Assembly (NCBI GenBank): GCA_905373625.1
Contig: CAJPTS010000014.1
Span: 1 to 18,787 of the forward strand
DNA length: 18,787 nucleotides
Direction of reading: 5' to 3'
DNA from: Bacteroidia bacterium
GTDB lineage: Bacteria; Bacteroidota; Bacteroidia; Bacteroidales; CAJPTX01
The notes beneath the pieces were generated by a model, which had not been told where the DNA came from, did not search any database, and was given only the letters and a program-made list of their open reading frames with translations. The translations under genes were made by a program, and so were the position numbers. Below, piece after piece: positions 6,448-13,172 of this stretch (the stretch's first letter is position 1; each line of letters starts with the position of its first letter).

Positions 6448-7747
6448 CTTCTATGTTTTTAAGATTAAAATATTCAATAATAGGGACTGCTCCGTATCTA
6501 CCCAAGAGGTAATTTTTCTCAAAAGCTTCATTCTTTCGTATGCCCTTAAACTCGGCAAGCGAATAGAGCGAGGCTTCGGCGTGAGCATTTTTTTCAACTA
6601 ACCAAACCTGATCGCGGCGGAGTAGATCGGCATCTAGTAGTTGGGTATAATGGGAAGTAAAAATGAGCTGCGCGTTCTTCGGATTACGGTGCTTGGAATT
6701 AAAGAGTGCAACAATCTCTATTACCAAGCGTGGGTGTAGTCTGGCGTCTAACTCGTCTATACAAAGCGTAAAACCATTCGTAAGTACATCTATGATAGGA
6801 CCTACCAAAGCTAGAAATTGTTGAGTTCCCGCAGACTCATCAGCTGCAAAGGAAAAGGATTCAAGTTTCTCTAACGGTTTACCCTCAGCATCAAATTTTT
6901 TGTGAAAGGCAAGTAAGTCGTTTAATAAAGGTGCGTTCGGATTCTCCTGTAAAAATTTCGAGAATTTCGGAGCAAGCTCTTTAGGTAATAATTGTTCAAT
7001 TCGTTTTTGATCTATCGGCTGCAATTCGAGATCCAGTATATCTAAATCTGCTGCGTGGAGGAAGTCTAACACTTGCGATCTGAAAGACAAATCCCTTAAT
7101 TGCGAAAGCGTATACCCCTCAAAACCTTCTTCGTGCACGCCAGAGATGATTTTCAAGTTACGAAAAGCGTTGAGAAGCTCAATGGCTAAATCTTCATTGA
7201 ATTGCGCAGCAGTAGAAAGAAAAAGAGCATTTTCCCGCACCATTTTTTCTTTCCAAAGCTTCTTACCACGTGCGAAGTAGTCATCGTGGATGGAGATCGT
7301 ATTTTCGTCTCTAGAGAAGATCTCTATCTCCTTGCGTTGTCGCTTTACATAAAGCCATTCCTCGTATACTCGCTTACTATCTACGGTAAAGCCGTAACGA
7401 TAAAGCGATCCGTTTTCTAGAAGCAGAATTTCGAACTCACTTGGTTTATTTTCCGTAGCCACATTCAAACGAAATGGTACAACATTGATAGGCTCGCCCT
7501 TCTGTCCATCTTTAGAACTTGTGAGCGTGAAATATTTCATAAACCCTAAAGCATTGAACAACTTCGTTTTGCCACTTGCATTAGCACCAAATAAGACTGC
7601 ACTACGCAACAAACGTAGCTTGAAATGCTCATCAAGAATTACATTATCGATCTCTCGCGTCTTCTTATCGTAATTCGAAGCAACAAGACTAAGAGTCACT
7701 TTATCTCTGAAGATAGTGTAATTTGCTACCGAAAACTGTACAATCAT
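6413..7747 (-). CDS. rloA: RloA-like AAA15/ABC-type ATPase, sensor half of a defence-like pair
   Basis: This 444-residue soluble ATPase belongs to the AAA15/AAA_21 group (SMC/ABC-like head). Walker A GANASGKT is at 54-61, an ABC-type signature ESAGTQQ at 304-310, Walker B CIDELD at 329-334 and the switch His366 in FTSH. The KNYLLGRYGAVP stretch near 411-422 is typical of RloA/AbiLi proteins. The start is taken as ATG 7747, which gives the family-typical MIVQFSVANYTIF opening. A TTG ten codons upstream falls inside the predicted -7 box and is rejected. It is the first gene of a two-gene unit with the Toprim protein. In related systems (AbiL, PARIS-like, OLD/Gabija-like) the ATPase senses infection and controls a Toprim nuclease. 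That role is inferred here, not shown. Confidence 0.87.
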   Translation of the reverse strand: MIVQFSVANYTIFRDKVTLSLVASNYDKKTREIDNVILDEHFKLRLLRSAVLFGANASGKTKLFNALGFMKYFTLTSSKDGQKGEPINVVPFRLNVATENKPSEFEILLLENGSLYRYGFTVDSKRVYEEWLYVKRQRKEIEIFSRDENTISIHDDYFARGKKLWKEKMVRENALFLSTAAQFNEDLAIELLNAFRNLKIISGVHEEGFEGYTLSQLRDLSFRSQVLDFLHAADLDILDLELQPIDQKRIEQLLPKELAPKFSKFLQENPNAPLLNDLLAFHKKFDAEGKPLEKLESFSFAADESAGTQQFLALVGPIIDVLTNGFTLCIDELDARLHPRLVIEIVALFNSKHRNPKNAQLIFTSHYTQLLDADLLRRDQVWLVEKNAHAEASLYSLAEFKGIRKNEAFEKNYLLGRYGAVPIIEYFNLKNIEDESEKSREEER

Positions 7748-7774
7748 ATAAAAGGCATTTCTGCATAATACATG

Positions 7775-7782
7775 CAAATATA
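7775..7782 (-). promoter_or_regulatory. -7 box for the RloAB cassette
   Basis: The minus strand reads TATATTTG, an exact TAnnTTTG match 27 bases before ATG 7747. The region upstream is very AT-rich, without a clear TTTG -33. It implies the cassette is transcribed independently of the LtaS-like gene. Confidence 0.55.
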
Positions 7783-7919
7783 GCCGTTATTATTTTATAT
7801 TTTCGATTATCGCTCCTTGTTATCCTATTTCTATAGCAGAAATGTTAGAGAAGAGCGTTGCGCATTTATGATATCGCCAGCGTAGAAATTGTATCTAAAA
7901 AGACGACTGTGCTACTCTA

Positions 7920-9884
7920 CTATTTCTCACGATCTTCTAGCAAATTATTGGCACGCATACGGTTATTGTAACTTTGCAAGAGCGATTCAAGACGGTGAGT
8001 CAAAAGCATCGTCTGCTCGGGGAGCGAGTCTAATAAATTGTGAGTTAGATAATTATCTTTCTTGTAATCAAACAAAGCTATTGCACGCGTACCGTCATGC
8101 TGTAGCACAAAGCCGTCTTCTATGAGTTGATAGATTCCGTCAAAATCAGAAACTGCAAAATGAGGATTTTGCGTACTGAACATATTGTTGCCAAAGCCGA
8201 CGATCTTTTTCTCATAACCGAGGAGCGAGAGCAGCGTAGGAACTACATCGGCTTGTTGTACGGTGGTGGAATCATTAAAGCCACAGAAATGGGAATCTGG
8301 AGCATACAGTAGCATGGGTGTAGCAAAGGCGAGAACAGACGTTCTGTATTCTGGACGCAATGAACCATTAGCATGGTCTGCCGTAATAACGAAAAGCGTG
8401 TTTTTGAACCACGGTTGTTTGGCAGCTGCTTGGAAGAACTTTCCGAGTGCATGATCTGTATAACCAATGCATTGCACGAGAGGTTCTCCTTCGTTAGGGA
8501 AGACACCTTGATATTGTTCTGGAATTTGGAACGGGTCGTGGCTTGAGAGCGTAAACACTGTGCCTAAGAAGGGGTGCGGCATGTGCGAGAGCTCCTGCAC
8601 CATACGCTGTAGGAAGGGTTCGTCCCATATCCCCCATACTCCATCAAAGTCTTCGTCGTTGTTATACTCCGTTTTCCCGAAGTAATGCTCATAGCCAGCT
8701 TGCTTAACAAAAGCGTCAAAGCCCATTGAGCCATTCGGTGCACCATGAAAAAACGCGGAATTATACCCCATTTCTCTTAGACAAGCCGCGAGTCCTTTAA
8801 TTCTATTACCCGAATAATGTGAGGTTACAAAATGCCCATGTAATGGGGGTATAGAGGCTAAAACAGAAGGCATGGCATCTATACTTTTACGTCCGTTAGC
8901 AAATGCTTCTTGAAAACAATAGCTCTGAGCGGCGATCGAGTCAAAACAGGGCGTATAGCCTTTATAGGGGGCAAGATTTTTATTGAGCGAACCGATGTAT
9001 TGCCTTGCGAAGCTCTCAATGATGATAACGACTACGTTGCGTCCTCGGAATTTACCAAATAGAGCAGTGGAATCTGCCGCGAGATTCTGTACAGGATTAA
9101 AATAGTGCAACAGCTCCTCTTCGGAGGTAAAGAAGTGGCTTGTGGGGAGTTCTTGTTTGCCTAGCGTTCTAATGATGCAATAGGGGGTATTTAGTACCAA
9201 TGCTCGGTGTTCGATTTTATCTACCGAGACATTCGCATAGCTCATACTGAGGGGACGCCAGCTTTTAGCGAAACTGCCTCCGCGTAGCCCCCAAGCAGCA
9301 TATACAAGCACAATGACGGCGACACTGAGTTGTAAGGAATAATATATATACCAAGGTCGTTTCTCAGCCCAAAAACGCGTAGGACGCACACGACGATAAA
9401 GGAAAAACAAGAGCGCTACACAAAAGAAGGCAATTAAGACAATATACCAGTATTCGATGAGAAGATGAAGAAAAAAAGAGCTCCGTTCATGTGCAAATTC
9501 ACTAAAAACGGAGGAGGTGGTGCGTCTGAGGGTGTTTGGGAAGTAGACACAATCTGCCAGCCCCGCCATAATACCTAGGATGTTGGGGAGGTAAAAAGTG
9601 ATATTTATGACTTGTGAGTAAATCTTGTGTTTCCGAAAACGAAATGGAGCAATACTAAGAAGAATAAACAGGAGGTTAAGATACAATACAGCCGCCGTAT
9701 CAAAACGAAGTCCTCCGCCCCATGCGCGTAATACTTGCGACAGGGTCATATCAGCAAAGTGAGTATAGTTAAAGAGGTAAAACAAAAGACGGGTTAGCCC
9801 AAAGAAAAAGTAGGCTATGGCAAGTCTGTATAAAAGAGCAACCTCAAAAAAGGTGTCTTTGACATGCAATCTATTCAACTTCAT
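7920..9884 (-). CDS. LtaS-type sulfatase-fold membrane phosphotransferase
   Basis: The 654-residue protein has an N-terminal membrane domain with about five hydrophobic segments (roughly 15-38, 62-80, 93-112, 144-164, 182-200), then an extracytoplasmic alkaline-phosphatase-superfamily domain from about 280. Metal and catalytic positions typical of LtaS/OpgB-like enzymes can be seen: Glu290 in VVVIIIESF, a Ser334 nucleophile candidate in NGRKSIDAMPS where LtaS has Thr, His449 in LSSHDPF, and Asp502-His503 in TADHANGS. Such enzymes transfer phosphoglycerol or phosphoethanolamine from phospholipid to a surface glycan or lipid. Bacteroidetes lack lipoteichoic acid, so the acceptor is unknown. The TTG at 9908 is rejected in favour of ATG 9884. 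The gene stands alone, 78 bases from the preceding gene. Confidence 0.87.
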   Translation of the reverse strand: MKLNRLHVKDTFFEVALLYRLAIAYFFFGLTRLLFYLFNYTHFADMTLSQVLRAWGGGLRFDTAAVLYLNLLFILLSIAPFRFRKHKIYSQVINITFYLPNILGIMAGLADCVYFPNTLRRTTSSVFSEFAHERSSFFLHLLIEYWYIVLIAFFCVALLFFLYRRVRPTRFWAEKRPWYIYYSLQLSVAVIVLVYAAWGLRGGSFAKSWRPLSMSYANVSVDKIEHRALVLNTPYCIIRTLGKQELPTSHFFTSEEELLHYFNPVQNLAADSTALFGKFRGRNVVVIIIESFARQYIGSLNKNLAPYKGYTPCFDSIAAQSYCFQEAFANGRKSIDAMPSVLASIPPLHGHFVTSHYSGNRIKGLAACLREMGYNSAFFHGAPNGSMGFDAFVKQAGYEHYFGKTEYNNDEDFDGVWGIWDEPFLQRMVQELSHMPHPFLGTVFTLSSHDPFQIPEQYQGVFPNEGEPLVQCIGYTDHALGKFFQAAAKQPWFKNTLFVITADHANGSLRPEYRTSVLAFATPMLLYAPDSHFCGFNDSTTVQQADVVPTLLSLLGYEKKIVGFGNNMFSTQNPHFAVSDFDGIYQLIEDGFVLQHDGTRAIALFDYKKDNYLTHNLLDSLPEQTMLLTHRLESLLQSYNNRMRANNLLEDREK

Positions 9885-9905
9885 ACTAAGGCAGTGAATA
9901 CCTAG

Positions 9906-9913
9906 CAAATTAA
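9906..9913 (-). promoter_or_regulatory. Possible -7 box for the LtaS-like gene
   Basis: The minus strand reads TTAATTTG, one mismatch from TAnnTTTG, 21 bases before ATG 9884. It is weaker than the other promoters; readthrough from the purA operon is the alternative. Confidence 0.3.
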
Positions 9914-9962
9914 ATAATTAACCGTTTTATACAGGGATAAAAGAAGGTGTGCATGCATCGCC

Positions 9963-10436
9963 CTACGAAGGTCTTCGTTCAGGATATTCGGGGAAGTCAG
10001 TACCAGAATAAGATAATCCGTCAGGTGTTTTTGTTTGGAAGAGGGCAATTCCCATACCATTCGTTACGGCAAAATAGGACGCTTTTAGCACAGTATTGTA
10101 GGTAGCAACCTGCCAAATGGTGTCGTCATCTATGGCTATGTGTGCCGCTTTGCATTCTATCAGGAGATAAGGTTTCGTATCGCGTCCGTAGGCGACAATA
10201 TCGGCACGCTGGGGTTGATCATTGACCATGACACGTTCTTCTACACGGAGTAACAGACGTGGGTATTTCTTTTTATAGATCAAGTAATACAAGACGTGCT
10301 GCCGCACCCATTCCTCGGGCGTAAAAGCCACCCATTGCATACGGCATTCGTCATACACCGCGAAACCTCCTCGTGCTTCACGTAGTTGAAGTTTACACGG
10401 GGGTAAAGTTAATTGAGGATAAGTTGGGGGCTTCAC
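9963..10436 (-). CDS. Small PD-(D/E)XK protein with HsdR N-terminal-like domain
   Basis: The 157-residue protein consists only of the HsdR_N-type nuclease fold seen at the start of type I restriction subunits. It opens with a family-typical FTPEEWVRQ helix (38-46). The PD-(D/E)XK core follows: Asp79 in RADIVAYG, Glu94-Cys-Lys96 in LLIECKA, and the accessory motif QVATY (109-113). There are no helicase or specificity genes nearby, so it is not part of a restriction system. Stand-alone copies like this are, as I recall, common in Bacteroidetes housekeeping loci. The start is GTG 10436, overlapping the purA stop in a GTGA junction; the next in-frame ATG would cut off the first helix. Nuclease activity is plausible because the core residues are present; its biological role is unknown. 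Confidence 0.82.
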   Translation of the reverse strand: MKPPTYPQLTLPPCKLQLREARGGFAVYDECRMQWVAFTPEEWVRQHVLYYLIYKKKYPRLLLRVEERVMVNDQPQRADIVAYGRDTKPYLLIECKAAHIAIDDDTIWQVATYNTVLKASYFAVTNGMGIALFQTKTPDGLSYSGTDFPEYPERRPS

Positions 10437-11731
10437 ACCAAAGAACGAATCAAGGTGTCGTCACGATCAGGCCCAAGCGAGATTATAGCAATCGAAACAC
10501 CCGTTTCCTGTTCGATGTAGTTAACAAAGTCCTTGAAGGCCGATGGTAGCGCCTCGTAAGTTTTACATATACTGATGTCCTCGTTCCATCCCTTAAAATC
10601 TCGAAAGACGAGTCCAACCTCCTGCTCGGGTGCAAATGGTACGTGATCAGTTGCCACGCCATCCACATTATAGGCAGTGCAGACGCGTATCGTGTCAAAA
10701 TTTGAAAGGACATCTGCTTTTGTCATTATTAGGTGGGTAACTCCGTTCAGCATGATGGAGTATTTTAGTGCCACCATATCGAGCCAACCGCAGCGTCTCG
10801 GTCTTCCAGTTGTAGCGCCGAATTCTTGTCCTTGTAGACGCATTTTTTCTCCCTGCTCGTCGTGCAACTCTGTCGGGAAGGGACCAGCCCCTACACGAGT
10901 ACAATACGCCTTAAAAATACCATAGACGCGTCCTATGCGACTGGGGGCAACGCCCATACCCGTACAAGCTCCTGCACAGATGGTATTGGAGGAGGTAACA
11001 AATGGATAAGAGCCAAAATCAACATCGAGCATAGTGCCTTGTGCGCCCTCAGCTAATATATCTACACCTTGCGCCAGATATTTGTTAACAAGGTATTCGG
11101 AGTCTATAAACTCATATTGTCTCAATACGTCGAGTGCAGCAAACCATGCGCTTTCTGTTTCAGCCAACAGCGCCGTATCGAAGTCGTCACCCATTATGTG
11201 CAGATGACGCGCTTTTAGTTCATTATACTTCTGTTGGAAATTAGTGAGGTTTATATCGCCGAGTCGCAAGCCGTTACGCGCGGTTTTATCGGTATACGTA
11301 GGACCAATGCCTTTTAGCGTCGAGCCGATCTTTTGTTCACCCTTTGCCTTTTCGTAAAAAGCGTCTAATAACTTATGGGTGGGCAAAATCAGATTGGCTC
11401 GCCGCGACAACTTGAGTTGTGAGCGCACATCTATCCCCTCTGCGTATAGCTGTTTCACTTCCTGTTGAAAAGATATGGGATCAACCACGACTCCACTCGC
11501 TACGACGTTCTGTACCTCGCGGCGGAAGATCCCGCTCGGGATGGTATGTAAGACGAATTTTTGCTTTCCAAACACTAAGGAGTGTCCTGCATTTGGTCCT
11601 CCTTGAAAACGTGCAATTACATTGTATTGCTTTGCTAATACGTCAACGACTTTCCCTTTCCCTTCGTCGCCCCACTGCAACCCCAGCAGCACGTCTACTC
11701 GCCCAGCGTGCCCTTCACTCGATTCTCGCAT
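10433..11731 (-). CDS. purA: Adenylosuccinate synthase
   Basis: PurA joins IMP and aspartate using GTP, the first committed step from IMP to AMP, in the cytoplasm. Sequence hallmarks are LQWGDEGKGK at 18-27 with the catalytic Asp22, GGPNAGHS at 44-51 with His50, GIGPTYTDK at 141-149, ATTGRPRRCGWLD at 306-318 and TKADVL at 337-342. The length of 432 residues equals the E. coli enzyme, although the N-terminus carries about ten extra residues. ATG 11731 is chosen because a TTG at 11761 would lie inside the predicted -7 box. The C-terminal SLGPDRDDTL replaces the more usual E-R-x-x-T ending, but the motif is recognisable. The stop overlaps the GTG of the nuclease-fold gene, so they are cotranscribed. 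The Fur-family gene lies upstream in the same orientation, with a 313-base gap. Confidence 0.97.
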   Translation of the reverse strand: MRESSEGHAGRVDVLLGLQWGDEGKGKVVDVLAKQYNVIARFQGGPNAGHSLVFGKQKFVLHTIPSGIFRREVQNVVASGVVVDPISFQQEVKQLYAEGIDVRSQLKLSRRANLILPTHKLLDAFYEKAKGEQKIGSTLKGIGPTYTDKTARNGLRLGDINLTNFQQKYNELKARHLHIMGDDFDTALLAETESAWFAALDVLRQYEFIDSEYLVNKYLAQGVDILAEGAQGTMLDVDFGSYPFVTSSNTICAGACTGMGVAPSRIGRVYGIFKAYCTRVGAGPFPTELHDEQGEKMRLQGQEFGATTGRPRRCGWLDMVALKYSIMLNGVTHLIMTKADVLSNFDTIRVCTAYNVDGVATDHVPFAPEQEVGLVFRDFKGWNEDISICKTYEALPSAFKDFVNYIEQETGVSIAIISLGPDRDDTLIRSLV

Positions 11732-11758
11732 ACACACCAACACATTACATGCGCGCCA

Positions 11759-11766
11759 CAAATTTA
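11759..11766 (-). promoter_or_regulatory. -7 box for the purA operon
   Basis: The minus strand reads TAAATTTG, an exact TAnnTTTG match 27 bases before ATG 11731. It overlaps the rejected TTG start at 11761. No -33 TTTG is seen. Confidence 0.55.
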
Positions 11767-12044
11767 TTAAGCAGCGCGCACCTCGTTTATTTCGGTACTA
11801 AATTAGGTATTGTTTACGATTTTATCTGCACTAAAAGACAAAAGCGGCTCAGAAACAAGTAGGAACTTCTCTCTACAAAGCTCAACGTAATATCAGCCGT
11901 TTCAAAAGATTCTAGAAGTATCCAGAGCCCCTAAAAAGCGAACAATTTACAACACAGCGCCTCCTAGACTGCGCGAAATGCTACATACGCACAAGACGCA
12001 GGGCGAGCCTCATCCCTCTGAAAACGTCCGCAAAAAGCTTCTTT
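11767..12044. other. Intergenic stretch between purA promoter and fur
   Basis: I see no gene; minus-strand frames are broken after at most a few codons. There is no strong hairpin with T-run after the fur stop, only a short AAAAAGCTTCTTTTT tract at 12032-12046, and no riboswitch-like architecture that I can recognise upstream of purA. Confidence 0.45.
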
Positions 12045-12536
12045 TTAACTACGGAGATCCTTCAAACAGTCTTCGCAGATGCCGTAGAAATAAAGTGTAT
12101 GGTGTGCAACCTTAAACTTAAGCTGCTCAGCAACGGAATCTTGGATTTCTTGTATCCGCGGGTCGCAAAACTCAATCAGCTTTCCACACTGCGTACAAAT
12201 CAGATGATCGTGCTGCTTACACTCATAAGCGCGTTCAAAATGCGCCATATTCTTCCCGAACTGATGTTTAATGACTAAGCCACAGTCCAAGAGGAGCTCT
12301 ATGGTGTTATACAGCGTAGCGCGGCTAACCTGATAGTTTTTATTTTTCATAAAGATGTAGAGGGTCTCGATATCGAAATGTCCTTCGCGTGAGTAAATCT
12401 CATCGAGTATAGCGAAACGCTCAGGCGTCTTCCGATGCCCTTTTTGCGCTAAATACTGCGTAAACAAATTGCGCACCGTTTCCTTGGTATTGGTATTAGC
12501 ACTGCCACCAGTATTCGGCTCATGATGTTGTTCCAT
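12045..12536 (-). CDS. fur: Fur-family metal-responsive transcriptional regulator
   Basis: The 163-residue protein has the Fur layout: a winged helix at about 22-90 with recognition helix VSRATLYNTIELL (70-82), then a dimerisation and metal-sensing domain. Metal ligands are visible as HDH at 109-111, Glu101 and His145-His146. The structural zinc site is complete, with Cys114/Cys117 and Cys154/Cys157. About 20 polar N-terminal residues extend beyond the E. coli protein. Whether it senses iron, zinc, manganese or peroxide cannot be decided from sequence, so the symbol denotes the family. It has its own -7 box. The TonB receptor locus lies beyond the tRNA, a plausible but unproven target. It is repressor-like by family, acting as a cytoplasmic dimer on AT-rich inverted repeats. 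Confidence 0.92.
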   Translation of the reverse strand: MEQHHEPNTGGSANTNTKETVRNLFTQYLAQKGHRKTPERFAILDEIYSREGHFDIETLYIFMKNKNYQVSRATLYNTIELLLDCGLVIKHQFGKNMAHFERAYECKQHDHLICTQCGKLIEFCDPRIQEIQDSVAEQLKFKVAHHTLYFYGICEDCLKDLRS

Positions 12537-12539
12537 TAC

Positions 12540-12572
12540 GCTACGTGTTTAGAATTTTACGTAGCAAAGATA
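12540..12572 (-). promoter_or_regulatory. fur promoter and leader inverted repeat
   Basis: The minus strand reads TATCTTTG at 12565-12572, an exact TAnnTTTG match 28 bases before ATG 12536. The leader itself carries a perfect 7-base inverted repeat, GCTACGT (12540-12546) and ACGTAGC (12559-12565), with a 12-base spacer. It spans the likely start site, so it could be an autoregulatory operator or a leader hairpin. Confidence 0.45.
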
Positions 12573-12707
12573 ATAAACTGTCGTAATTTATATCTATTCT
12601 TTTTACCTATAAAATTAGTTTGCGCATGCGGGCTAGTTATTCTCTTCGTAAAAGAAGATAGAGAACATGAATATCGGCGATGTTGTTCGCAAATCGAAAG
12701 TTTGTTT

Positions 12708-12715
12708 TACCTTTG
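12708..12715 (+). promoter_or_regulatory. -7 box for tRNA-Pro
   Basis: TACCTTTG matches TAnnTTTG exactly and ends 13 bases before the first tRNA base, so the primary transcript would have a very short 5' leader. No exact -33 TTTG is present at the right distance. Confidence 0.55.
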
Positions 12716-12728
12716 TGCGTCAAAAGTT

Positions 12729-12803
12729 CGGGGTGTAGCTCAGTCCGGTTAGAGTATACGTCTGGGGGGCGTAGGGTCGCTAGTTCGAATCTAGTCACCC
12801 CGA
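12729..12803 (+). tRNA. tRNA-Pro (anticodon GGG)
   Basis: A full cloverleaf folds by hand. The acceptor stem is CGGGGTG (12729-12735) with CACCCCG (12796-12802), and the discriminator is A12803. The D stem GCTC/GAGT includes one G-T pair. The anticodon stem is TACGT/GCGTA with loop CTGGGGG, giving anticodon GGG at 12764-12766. The T stem is GCTAG/CTAGT around TTCGAAT. CCA is not encoded. It decodes CCC and CCU proline codons. It has its own -7 box upstream and a strong terminator immediately downstream. Confidence 0.95.
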
Positions 12804-12805
12804 CA

Positions 12806-12836
12806 AAAAACGGTGGAGAGGGTCTCCACCGTTTTT
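12806..12836. terminator. Strong bidirectional terminator after tRNA-Pro
   Basis: CGGTGGAGA (12811-12819) pairs perfectly with TCTCCACCG (12823-12831) around a GGG loop, extended by A5/T5 (12806-12810 with 12832-12836). It ends the tRNA transcript and lies 37 bases past the TonB receptor stop on the other strand, so it probably serves both. Confidence 0.93.
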
Positions 12837-13138
12837 CATTCTTACCCAAAGCGGTTAATAGGCTTTTTTCTCCTAGATATTTCCCAGCTTAAAGCCCACA
12901 TAAACGGTTCGTGGGAGCATCGGACCATAAACATAACTCGAAGCCCGTTCAGCTCCTTTATCGAAATCATTCTGATAGGAGTTCAGTATGTTTTTCACGC
13001 CCGCGTACAATTGCAGGGCGGTATTTGCAAGGGTAAAATCGTAAGATAACTTGAGTCCCAAATCGTAAAACCACGGTGTTCTACGGATAGCGAACCCATT
13101 GTCATCCAAATCCTTCTGTTCAGCAGGATTACGCGCAT

Positions 13139-13172
13139 TTCTCGTCAGAGGATGTGCCTAATGTAGTTCCTC
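13139..13172 (-). repeat. 34-base exact repeat, ectopic copy carrying the stop
   Basis: Identical over 34 bases to 15118-15151, in the same orientation and 1979 bases away. Here it is read one base out of phase relative to the 5' copy, giving KEELH, the TAG, then AHPLTRN. The flanks on both sides are unrelated to those of the other copy. An exact match of this length is not expected by chance, so this is a real duplication or an assembly artefact. Confidence 0.9.

Noticed and set aside
7748..7777. TTG start extending the RloA-like protein by ten residues
   Set aside because: The TTG lies inside the predicted -7 box, and the ATG at 7747 gives the family-typical N-terminus.
9963..10436. HsdR-like gene as part of a restriction-modification system
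   Set aside because: Only the N-terminal nuclease fold is present; no helicase, methylase or specificity gene is nearby, and it is coupled to purA.
11732..11761. TTG start extending PurA by ten residues
   Set aside because: It overlaps the predicted -7 box; ATG 11731 is sufficient, and already longer at the N-terminus than E. coli PurA.
11419..11862. 147-codon plus-strand open frame
   Set aside because: It is antisense to purA, rich in Arg, Leu and Ser, with no family features and no start signals.
12729..12803. tRNA-Pro as an integration site for a mobile element
   Set aside because: No integrase gene and no duplicated tRNA 3' end were seen in the window.
12637..12849. Minus-strand frame with a GVTRFELATLRPP-like text
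   Set aside because: This is the well-known spurious translation antisense to a tRNA gene (here tRNA-Pro at 12729-12803); it is not a protein gene.
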